Shown: positions 1-4,904, counted from the stretch's first letter. The stretch is 5,253 bases of DNA from Actinomycetota bacterium (GCA_002724835.1 PBPX01000061.1:1-5253); one strand, 5' to 3'. Numbers and translations are program-made. The notes: generated by a model from the letters alone, not told the origin.

Positions 1-298
1 GCCTTGGGAGAAGAAACGCTGGGACATTCAATCCCACGCCTACTGCTGGGCTTTGGACGCAGACAAATTCAACTTAGCTGTTTTCGCTAACGGCCAGTAC
101 CAACACATCCCGATAGAACGCACCCAAGAACACATCGACGCTTTCATCGAAATGTGCTGGTCCATCGTTCCGCTAATGACAGCAAACATCGAACCTTGGC
201 CCATGAACTGGCAAGGCTGGCACTGCTCACCCAAATGGTGTCCCGTGTGGCAGGCAGGCGAATGCCGTGGCAAGCACCTCGGGGAGAAGCCGTGGTGA
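1..298 (+). CDS. RecB/Cas4-like PD-(D/E)XK nuclease, C-terminal part (5' end outside window)
   Basis: The open frame enters from the window edge (first full codon at 2) and gives 98 residues before TGA at 296-298. Near the start is Q-S-H-A-Y (visible residues 10-14), matching the Q-x3-Y motif of RecB/AddB/Cas4-type nucleases. Near the end are Cys75, Cys80 and Cys88 in an HC-x4-C-x7-C arrangement, like the C-terminal cysteines that bind an iron-sulfur cluster in Cas4 and AddB. The family cuts or resects DNA with metal ions at a D, E-x-K active site; those residues and the fourth cysteine would lie upstream of the window. In phages such genes usually sit with recombination and replication genes, as here. 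A TTG at 53 could be read as a start, but the motif lies upstream of it, so the gene is clearly partial. Family assignment is inferred from motifs; the exact activity (5'-3' exonuclease or other) cannot be told. Confidence 0.82.
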   Translation, partial: PWEKKRWDIQSHAYCWALDADKFNLAVFANGQYQHIPIERTQEHIDAFIEMCWSIVPLMTANIEPWPMNWQGWHCSPKWCPVWQAGECRGKHLGEKPW

Positions 299-320
299 GC
301 GAGGTTCACTATCTGCTAGT

Positions 321-348
321 TTGTGCCGTGGGCCGTTTCTGGTATGAT
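321..348 (+). promoter_or_regulatory. Candidate promoter for the replication operon
   Basis: In the only sizeable gap on the + strand, TATGAT at 343-348 is one base from the TATAAT consensus and is preceded by TGG, giving an extended -10 (TGn) element. A weak -35-like TTGTGC lies at 321-326 with a 16-base spacer. A start near 355 would leave a leader of about 40 bases before the ATG at 394. The -35 matches only the first three consensus bases, so recognition would rely on the extended -10. No operator-like repeat is visible in the gap. Confidence 0.4.
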
Positions 349-380
349 TCTCAAAGATCTGTTGGAAAAAGACATCCAAA

Positions 381-386
381 GGGAGG
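381..386 (+). promoter_or_regulatory. Strong ribosome binding site for the 394 gene
   Basis: GGGAGG lies seven bases before the ATG at 394. It is the best Shine-Dalgarno match on the + strand of this window and fixes the start of the first full gene. Genes downstream mostly lack such a site and probably depend on coupled translation. Confidence 0.85.
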
Positions 387-393
387 ATGAAAT

Positions 394-1113
394 ATGACAG
401 ACAATGCAAAAATTACGGTGAGTTTCACTCAAAAGGTGAGCGAAGCCCCGTATGAAACAGCGGACTATTCGCTCTCCATAGAGCGAACTGTCCCCGAGTC
501 AATGGGCGAGGAAGGCATCATGGCTGAAGCCACTTCCCTGTTCGCTGACGTGAAGAATGAGGTGCTTAAGCAAGCAGGGCAGGAAGTTGACCTTTCCCCT
601 GATGGCGTGGTGATGCGTCGCTTGAAAAGCGGCGTTTCCAGGCCTGACGGTGATAAGCCCACCTCATCTGAGGAAGCCCCTGCGAGTAGCGCTCCAGTAC
701 GACCGAAAGCTTCCGCTCCAGCAGGAGGGAAAGTAACTGGCCGTGTCTACAAGCGTGTACCCTTGTGCGTCGGCAAACAAGCCGACATTCGTCAAGCAGG
801 ATGGAACCTTATAGCGTTCCAACCACCAGAATGGCAAGACGAAAACGGTGAAGTAATCGAAGTGTACAAAGTCAAAGAAAAGGCTGATGGCACGACAGAT
901 AAAACAAACCGTGGCACAAACTATCCAAACTTTTCCATTGGTAAAGATGCTCTTGCACGCCTCGGGTTCGACGTGAAGCAAGACTTCGGAATGTGGGTAA
1001 ATGATGGGGACAGCAATGTGCCTCTCACCGTATTCGACCAAGCCGCAGGCGAAACGCAAGCGGATGCGGTTGAGTGGGATTGGGTATCCCGCCGTCAGGA
1101 TCTCCACAGCTAA
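394..1113 (+). CDS. Two-part protein of unknown function in the replication block
   Basis: This 239-residue protein was not recognised. Residues 1-80 look like a compact domain of beta-rich start (KITVSFTQKV, then YETADYSLSIE) followed by a helix-rich part around 40-62. Residues about 81-112 are a low-complexity linker rich in Pro, Ser, Ala and Lys. Residues 113-215 form a second domain with many aromatic residues, and the tail is mildly acidic (DAVEWDW, 224-230). No signal peptide or membrane segment is visible. The start is fixed by GGGAGG at 381-386; the stop TAA abuts the helicase ATG. Its place directly before the helicase and primase suggests a DNA-binding or replication accessory role, possibly single-strand binding, but that is inference from context only. 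The opposite strand has a 148-codon open frame (664-1107) that is best seen as a shadow. Confidence 0.85.
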   Translation: MTDNAKITVSFTQKVSEAPYETADYSLSIERTVPESMGEEGIMAEATSLFADVKNEVLKQAGQEVDLSPDGVVMRRLKSGVSRPDGDKPTSSEEAPASSAPVRPKASAPAGGKVTGRVYKRVPLCVGKQADIRQAGWNLIAFQPPEWQDENGEVIEVYKVKEKADGTTDKTNRGTNYPNFSIGKDALARLGFDVKQDFGMWVNDGDSNVPLTVFDQAAGETQADAVEWDWVSRRQDLHS

Positions 1114-2097
1114 ATGGAAACCCAGGGAGAAGCCGTAGAGCTTTCCGAGGCCGAGGTCGATGCCCGTTTAGCGGGTGTCGATCTCGACCTACTGGGAGAG
1201 CAACAATACAAATGGTTCCGCCCCACTTCAGCGGCAGTGGATGAGTGGGTGGACTATGCCCAACGTGGTGACGACTGTTACTACATGGGTCTTTCAGACA
1301 TAGACCAAAAGATGAGAGGGATCTGGCCTAGCGACGTTCTTGTTGTCACAGGCAGGGCTCACAGCGGCAAGTCGGCTGTGGTTCTCTCTTCAATGGCAAC
1401 GAACTTACTACAGAATCCAGACTTTCATGGAGTTATCTACACCCCCGACGAACCAGAGATCTTGGTTGTCTCGAAACTTTTCGCTTTACTTTACCAACGC
1501 AATCTTGCGGAGGTGGAAGATGGCTTGCGGACTCAGGATCCTTCCGTCATTCAAGAAATCGAAGAAGCCAAAGTTTCCTTCCTAGATAGAATCAAAATTT
1601 TCCCAAACGCCATGTCTTTCGAGCATATGTCGGAAGCCATGCGTGAATGCGAGGACTACTGGCAAGCCAAAGCTGGCTTTGTCATGGTTGACTTCCTTGA
1701 ACAGCTACCACAGGCCAGCGGATACGAAGGCGTATCCAAAGTTCTCAAAGGGCTGAAGGAATGGTCAGAGGCAGAGAAAATGCCAACCGCTCTCATTCAC
1801 CAATCTGGGAAAGCGTCACACCGTGGCAGTTCAAGGGGAATGGATGATGGCAAGTTCAATGCAGATGAATATGCTATTCTTCAATTAAACGTATTTAGGA
1901 AACGTGATGACCCAAAGCTCTCGGACGCTGAACGACTCATGCACTCGGTTTCAGTCTCGCTGGACCTCTGCAAGAATAAGCGACCGCCATGCCACGTCAC
2001 GCATGATCCCATTGACTATTACATGGACCCTAACTGCGGCCTCGTCAGAGACTACTTCGAGTCTGATATCCCAATGGATGACCGATGGGTGGAGTAG
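1114..2097 (+). CDS. DnaB-like replicative helicase / RecA-fold ATPase
   Basis: This 327-residue protein shows the motor core of hexameric DnaB-family helicases. Walker A is GRAHSGKS (80-87), with Lys86 and Ser87 binding nucleotide and magnesium. Walker B is FVMVDF (189-194), with Asp193. The sensor-like glutamine is in LIHQSGK (227-233). The later stretch ADEYAILQLNVFRKRDD (250-266) matches the DnaB H4 region with its arginines, and DLCKNKRPP (284-292) matches the KNR-type end motif. It would hydrolyse ATP to unwind the phage replication fork. Bacterial DnaB carries a primase-contacting N-terminal domain, but here only about 70 residues precede the ATPase, so this is a core-only form. The ATG directly follows the TAA of the upstream gene (TAAATG) and the nearest AGGA is 13 bases away, so coupling is likely. 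A RecA-like recombination ATPase is the alternative, less supported by the H4 and KNK motifs. Confidence 0.92.
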   Translation: METQGEAVELSEAEVDARLAGVDLDLLGEQQYKWFRPTSAAVDEWVDYAQRGDDCYYMGLSDIDQKMRGIWPSDVLVVTGRAHSGKSAVVLSSMATNLLQNPDFHGVIYTPDEPEILVVSKLFALLYQRNLAEVEDGLRTQDPSVIQEIEEAKVSFLDRIKIFPNAMSFEHMSEAMRECEDYWQAKAGFVMVDFLEQLPQASGYEGVSKVLKGLKEWSEAEKMPTALIHQSGKASHRGSSRGMDDGKFNADEYAILQLNVFRKRDDPKLSDAERLMHSVSVSLDLCKNKRPPCHVTHDPIDYYMDPNCGLVRDYFESDIPMDDRWVE

Positions 2098-2987
2098 AAG
2101 AGTTCGCTGAGCTTCACAAAGGCGGCTTCATCGCTAACGTAGCGAAAGGAGTAAAGCCCCTCACCCGACAGGGGAACTATGTTGAGGCGTATGGCGAAGA
2201 ATACGAAGAGCTAGTAAAGAAGCACTTAGAAGGCGACGCCAACATCGGTGTGTACCCTCTCTGGCAAAAGAACGGTGTTTGGATGGTCAACTGGGGAGCA
2301 GTTGACTTAGACGAAGGAGAAATATCAGACGTTCATTCAAACAACTTACAAAAACTCCTCACGAAAATGGGTATTACCTCTTGGAAAGAGCCCTCTCGCT
2401 CCAAGGGGTACCACGTTTGGGTCTATCTTGAAGCACCAATGGCAGCCAGCTTGGTTCGCCAAGCTCTTATAGGTGCTTGCAGGATCGTGGATGTCCCCAC
2501 TCGCGAGGTGTACCCCAAACAAGAATCTTTAGCTAAAGATTCCATAGGGAATTGCTTAAGGCTTCCCTACCCTGGGGGTCGCACTCCTGGCAGGCAAGAA
2601 GTTGAAGGCTATTCGTGGCAAAAGTTCACGAAAGAAGCCTTAGAAAACAGAACGCCTCCAGCGATAATGCGAAAGTTACTTCCCCTCCATGCCGCGACTG
2701 AGCCGAAGAAACTGAAGTATGTTGATCGGGGTTTTCGGCTGGATGGGGAGTTTCTGGGGTTAGCTAAAGAACTGTGGGAACAACACGAACACGAAGATCG
2801 CAGCAAAGCGCTCTTTGGGTTCGCTACCAGTTTGATCTGGCAAGAGTTCACATACGAAGCGACACTGGATTGGGTAAGAAGATTCGATGATCGCTTACAG
2901 AAGTTCACAGACCGAACAGACAGAGAACGGCAACTTCGTAATCTTGTTGATAGAGCAGTGGTGGCAATAGGCGATAGACGTGCCTAA
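2085..2987 (+). CDS. Archaeo-eukaryotic-type (AEP) DNA primase
   Basis: This 300-residue protein has the ordered motifs of the AEP primase superfamily. AVDLDEG (72-78) gives the metal-binding D-x-D (Asp74, Asp76). SRSKGYHVWVY (104-114) holds the nucleotide-binding histidine His110 with its preceding Ser and Lys. EVYPKQ (141-146) followed by GN (155-156) and LPY (160-162) matches the conserved end seen in primases of the TOTE and phage type. The C-terminal part, about 215-300, is helical and charged, and resembles the C-terminal helical region of phage primases. It would make primers on single-stranded DNA for the helicase encoded just upstream. The ATG at 2085 overlaps the helicase end by 13 bases, without a clear Shine-Dalgarno site. 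The gene carries a perfect 20-bp palindrome at 2523-2542, in the variable loop between PKQ and GN. The specific AEP clade is uncertain; the primase role is well supported. Confidence 0.9.
   Translation: MGGVEEFAELHKGGFIANVAKGVKPLTRQGNYVEAYGEEYEELVKKHLEGDANIGVYPLWQKNGVWMVNWGAVDLDEGEISDVHSNNLQKLLTKMGITSWKEPSRSKGYHVWVYLEAPMAASLVRQALIGACRIVDVPTREVYPKQESLAKDSIGNCLRLPYPGGRTPGRQEVEGYSWQKFTKEALENRTPPAIMRKLLPLHAATEPKKLKYVDRGFRLDGEFLGLAKELWEQHEHEDRSKALFGFATSLIWQEFTYEATLDWVRRFDDRLQKFTDRTDRERQLRNLVDRAVVAIGDRRA
2523..2542. repeat. Perfect 20-bp palindrome inside the primase gene
   Basis: The half site GAATCTTTAG is followed without spacer by its exact reverse complement CTAAAGATTC. It encodes residues 147-153 (ESLAKDS, last codon partial) of the primase, between the conserved PKQ and GN motifs, a stretch where protein constraint should be weak. 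No second copy was noticed elsewhere in the window. It could be a dimeric protein-binding site, part of an origin, or a chance result. Confidence 0.9.
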
Positions 2988-3318
2988 GTCCTACAAATTT
3001 ACGGTTCCAGTGCGCCCAAAGGTCAAGGGTCGCCCTAGGTTCTCTAAAAAAGGCTATGCGTACACTCCTAAAAACACTCGGGACTACGAGAACGCAGTCA
3101 AAGAACATTACAAAGGCCCCCTCTTTGAGGGGCCGATAAGCATGAGTGTGGTTCTGAGCAAAGAGAAAGCTCAGATAACCATCACTCCGCTAGAGGTAGA
3201 GGAAAGCAAACTCCGAGGAGATACTACCAACTACCTTAAAGCGATAGAAGATGCCTTAAATGGCATCGCCTATAAAGACGATATTCAAATACAGAGGATC
3301 GTCGGGAAGAAAAAATGA
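2980..3318 (+). CDS. rusA: RusA-family Holliday junction resolvase
   Basis: This 112-residue protein matches the RusA endodeoxyribonuclease family in length and layout. The start holds VKGRPR (15-20), then YTP (28-30), the helix-forming segment around 34-44, and the active-site block from GDTTNYLKA (80-88) through DALNGIAYKDD (91-101). Known E. coli RusA catalytic acids D70, D72 and D91 and Lys76 correspond to Asp81, Thr83, Asp101 and Lys87, so one acid is replaced by threonine. The enzyme cuts four-way junctions as a dimer; in phages it removes branches before packaging or during recombination. The start is GTG at 2980, overlapping the primase by 8 bases; the next Met (residue 55) would remove conserved residues. 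The stop overlaps the next ATG as ATGA. A GC-rich hairpin lies at 3115-3134. Confidence 0.93.
   Translation: MPKSYKFTVPVRPKVKGRPRFSKKGYAYTPKNTRDYENAVKEHYKGPLFEGPISMSVVLSKEKAQITITPLEVEESKLRGDTTNYLKAIEDALNGIAYKDDIQIQRIVGKKK
3115..3134 (+). repeat. GC-rich hairpin inside the resolvase gene
   Basis: The arms CCCCTC (3118-3123) and GAGGGG (3127-3132) pair across a TTT loop, and the stem continues with GG/CC after a single bulged C at 3117. No T-run follows, so it is not a typical intrinsic terminator. It encodes GPLFEGP, a segment that is plausible on protein grounds, so the structure may be a by-product of coding. Confidence 0.55.
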
Positions 3319-3767
3319 ACAAACCATTCCACCAAGGGTCCTATCAAGAACGCTACTTAAAGATGGGCGACGAAGCTGAAACAGCTTTTGAGGAAAGAAA
3401 CGACTCTTGGGTTAGGTACGGTTTGAACCGTCCACCTTTCCACATACACAAAATGCCGTTGGGAGTAAGATATACTCCTGATTACTTACAAGGAAACCCT
3501 CAGCGGCTAGTAGAAGTGATGGGAATGGGCAAAACGCCGCTGAAATTGAAACTAGAAAAAATATCTGCGTTGTCCTGGTGGGATCACTCGGGAATGGACT
3601 TATACTTTTGGATCTGGTCATCAACCCGACAGAATTTCGCTGCGTTGACATACAGCGAAATGGTAAACATCATCAATAAAGAAGATGTACCGTTGGGGAA
3701 GTTTCCTGAGGGCAAAGCTTATTTCTCTATAAGCTCAAAACTATTGCCCTGGGACGATGGACAATGA
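3315..3767 (+). CDS. Putative PD-(D/E)XK-type nuclease
   Basis: This 150-residue protein has a layout like small PD-(D/E)XK nucleases. An early helix with acidic residues (GDEAETAFEE, 18-27) is followed by YTPDYL (53-58) with Pro55-Asp56, then a strand LVEVMGMGK (65-73) with Glu67, then a lysine-rich helix (KLKLEK, 77-82) and a strand of aromatic residues (LYFWIW). In the family, Asp and Glu bind metal and a lysine two residues after Glu acts in catalysis; here that place is Met69, so the lysine would have to come from elsewhere, such as Lys73 or Lys77. It overlaps RusA by 4 bases (ATGA) and the next gene by 11. Fold assignment is by pattern and substrate is unknown; a role in processing replication or recombination intermediates is inferred from neighbours. 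Confidence 0.82.
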   Translation: MNKPFHQGSYQERYLKMGDEAETAFEERNDSWVRYGLNRPPFHIHKMPLGVRYTPDYLQGNPQRLVEVMGMGKTPLKLKLEKISALSWWDHSGMDLYFWIWSSTRQNFAALTYSEMVNIINKEDVPLGKFPEGKAYFSISSKLLPWDDGQ

Positions 3768-4197
3768 ATTTGATCCTGAAGCATTCTTTCAAGCGTTAAA
3801 AGATTACAAGTTTCCGTCGCTAAGACCTCAAAGGTCACGAGCGACGGTAACAGACACAGAATGGTATCGAGCCGTAAGGCTCTACCATATTCCCGAAACG
3901 GAGGCGGAAGCTCTTATGAGCGCCGCCCCTTTCGAGGAACCTTCTGCCTCTTGGGAAAGCGTTTACAGAGATGAAGGGGACTTGATAGATGCCGTTGAAA
4001 AGGTTTTCGACTCTCTAAGCGACGACGAACAATGGCTATATCACATGCTTGTAGATGTTGGGTTATCCCTACGCTTCGTAGCACGAGTGTTGGACATCCC
4101 TAAAACTACGTTGGCGCGCAGAAGAGATGAGCTTGCTGCCAAAGTTCGCAGTAATCTCCTTCAGCATGAAGCTGTGTGGAGAAAGCTCAAAGATTAA
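3757..4197 (+). CDS. Sigma region 4-like helix-turn-helix protein
   Basis: This 146-residue protein closes the + strand operon. Residues 86-129 (from SLSDDEQWLYHML through SLRFVARVLDIPKTTLARRR) look like the helix-turn-helix of sigma-70 region 4 and related transcription proteins: a leading helix, a turn, then a recognition helix around PKTTLARRRDEL with three successive arginines. Residues 1-85 were not recognised; they include TDTEWYRAVRLYHI (32-45), and no region 2 of a full sigma factor is apparent. It would bind DNA, possibly as a phage-encoded regulator of promoter choice or of late genes; this is inferred. The ATG at 3757 overlaps the nuclease end by 11 bases; another ATG at 3764 is out of frame. 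Its TAA overlaps the stop of the convergent gene. Confidence 0.83.
   Translation: MDNEFDPEAFFQALKDYKFPSLRPQRSRATVTDTEWYRAVRLYHIPETEAEALMSAAPFEEPSASWESVYRDEGDLIDAVEKVFDSLSDDEQWLYHMLVDVGLSLRFVARVLDIPKTTLARRRDELAAKVRSNLLQHEAVWRKLKD
4194..4197. other. Shared stop-codon palindrome of two convergent operons
   Basis: TTAA holds the TAA ending the + strand gene (4195-4197) and, on the other strand, the TAA ending the - strand gene (4196-4194). The two coding regions therefore overlap tail to tail by four bases, and no intergenic terminator space exists. Confidence 0.9.
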
Positions 4198-4526
4198 TCC
4201 TCTAAATCTGACTTGGCGTTGACGCATGTGGTCAGGAAACCCGTGAAGCCTTGAAGCCAGTTCATCAAACTGGTCAAGGCCATCAAGTTGCCTCCAACAG
4301 CATCATCCCAAGCGTCAAGTATCTCAGTGACTTCTTCAGAAGTAAAAGTAAAGAGAACGCCTAGGTCACCATTCATCCATTGAGCATGGGTGCCGTCTTG
4401 CATGTCGAGAGTACCACGAGTCTCTAAAAGGGTTAGTTCGATCTCTTCTTCGATCTCCAACCCTTCTTCTGCCATCCAGTCTGCCCAGATGTCATCAAGA
4501 GCCTCATCGTCCCCCACAGATGTCAC
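4194..4526 (-). CDS. Acidic protein of unknown function, last gene of the lysis cassette
   Basis: With the GTG at 4526-4524 as start, this is a 110-residue protein not recognised by family. Residues 6-35 are strongly acidic (DDEALDDIW, then EIEEEIE). Residues 62-75 (TSEEVTEILDAWDD) look helical. Residues 76-103 carry no charged residue (AVGGNLMALTSLM, then GFTGFLTTC) and could be a weak membrane or amphipathic segment. The GTG overlaps the holin stop as GTGA, typical of coupled translation; a second GTG at 4517 and ATG at 4475 are alternatives. The open frame extends upstream to 4658, but that part lies across the holin and is Cys/Arg-rich, unlike a real N-terminus. The location behind the holin suggests a lysis or late function, without further support. 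Confidence 0.7.
   Translation of the reverse strand: MTSVGDDEALDDIWADWMAEEGLEIEEEIELTLLETRGTLDMQDGTHAQWMNGDLGVLFTFTSEEVTEILDAWDDAVGGNLMALTSLMNWLQGFTGFLTTCVNAKSDLED
4248..4280. terminator. Bulged 13-bp hairpin beyond the convergent junction, possible terminator or 3'-end structure
   Basis: GCCTTGA (4248-4254) pairs with TCAAGGC (4274-4280), and CCAGTT (4257-4262) pairs with AACTGG (4268-4273). The left arm has a two-base AG bulge and the loop is CATCA. It lies 50 bases after the + strand operon's last stop and inside the 3' part of the - strand gene (residues MALTSLMNWLQG). Neither side has a T-run, so Rho-independent termination of the classic type is not shown. It might still halt or protect the 3' end of the + strand transcript. 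Confidence 0.35.
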
Positions 4527-4717
4527 CGAGCCAGACGTTGCTTGGCTAGCGACTTCAGAGCCGCTATGCCAGCCGCAGCCGCTGCTGATGCAGCAGCTTT
4601 GAAGCTTGATACGTCTGTGACAACAAGAATGGCGAGCCCTGCTTCGACCGCAGTCCAAACAGAACGCTCAATCCAGTCACCCCAGTCAAATGGTTTCTTG
4701 GCTGAACCTTCAGTCAT
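4523..4717 (-). CDS. Holin, two transmembrane segments (phage r1t-like)
   Basis: This 64-residue protein has the small size and pattern of a phage holin. The N-terminus is polar (MTEGSAKKPFDWGDWIER). A first hydrophobic segment lies at about 19-37 (SVWTAVEAGLAILVVTDV) and a second, very Ala-rich one at about 41-56 (AAASAAAAAGIAAL), with a basic tail (KSLAKQRLAR). The ER-x2-WT at the head of the first helix resembles the r1t holin family. Holins form holes in the cytoplasmic membrane and let the endolysin reach the wall; the endolysin is encoded upstream on the same strand. The ATG at 4717 has GGGAAG four bases upstream; a TTG at 4729 in frame is less likely. It starts one base after the stop of the 48-residue gene, and its stop overlaps the next start. 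Confidence 0.85.
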   Translation of the reverse strand: MTEGSAKKPFDWGDWIERSVWTAVEAGLAILVVTDVSSFKAAASAAAAAGIAALKSLAKQRLAR

Positions 4718-4718
4718 T

Positions 4719-4865
4719 TTACTTCCCAAACGGGCGTCCGCCCGAATCTTGATTACCTAGTGCCGTGGAGCGTAAAAACGAAGCTGCTTCTTTAGCTTTC
4801 ATTCCCATCGCTTCAGCATTGTCAACAGAAGAGGAATCCTTCCATTGTTTACTTTCTTTAGGCAT
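4719..4865 (-). CDS. Small polar protein of unknown function between endolysin and holin
   Basis: This 48-residue product was not recognised. It is soluble in appearance, with many charged and polar residues, a likely helix around residues 15-34 (VDNAEAMGMKAKEAASFLR) and a Gly/Arg-rich tail ending PFGK. No signal peptide, membrane segment or lipobox is visible, so it is neither an obvious second holin nor a spanin. The ATG at 4865 has GAGGT at 4874-4870 within a longer purine-rich run, the best site on this strand. An in-frame ATG at 4904 abuts the endolysin stop (TAAATG) but has no ribosome binding site close by. Its stop is one base from the holin start, so translation coupled to the holin is likely. 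Support comes from spacing and ribosome site more than from protein content. Confidence 0.65.
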   Translation of the reverse strand: MPKESKQWKDSSSVDNAEAMGMKAKEAASFLRSTALGNQDSGGRPFGK

Positions 4866-4869
4866 TGCT

Positions 4870-4874
4870 ACCTC
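4870..4874 (-). promoter_or_regulatory. Ribosome binding site deciding the start of the 48-residue gene
   Basis: On the - strand GAGGT, within GGAAGTGAGGT, ends four bases before the ATG at 4865. It favours this start over the ATG at 4904, which lacks such a site. Confidence 0.65.
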
Positions 4875-4904
4875 ACTTCCTATAATAGGGCAACTTTGGC
4901 CCAT

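Noticed and set aside
154..390. Open frame of 78 residues overlapping the end of the nuclease and the promoter gap
   Set aside because: It has no ribosome site, no motif, and shares most of its length with the Cas4-like gene in another frame.
664..1107. Open frame of 147 residues on the - strand, opposite the 394-1113 gene
   Set aside because: It is fully antisense to a well-started gene with a strong ribosome site, has no recognisable motif and has an odd composition rich in Cys, Phe and Tyr; it is best read as a shadow.
2131..2145. Six-pair hairpin TCGCTA/TAGCGA near the start of the primase gene
   Set aside because: A six-pair stem with a short loop is expected about once in a window of this size by chance.
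4568..4605. GCN-type repeated triplets and an inverted GCTGCTG/CAGCAGC
   Set aside because: They encode the alanine-rich second helix of the holin; codon reuse in an Ala run explains them.
4527..4658. N-terminal extension of the acidic - strand gene up to an ATG at 4658
   Set aside because: This part lies across the holin gene in another frame and is rich in Cys, His and Arg. The GTG overlapping the holin stop is a more natural start.
4882..4898. TATTAT on the - strand as a -10 box before the 48-residue gene
   Set aside because: No acceptable -35 box at a normal distance, and the gene fits as part of the endolysin transcript.
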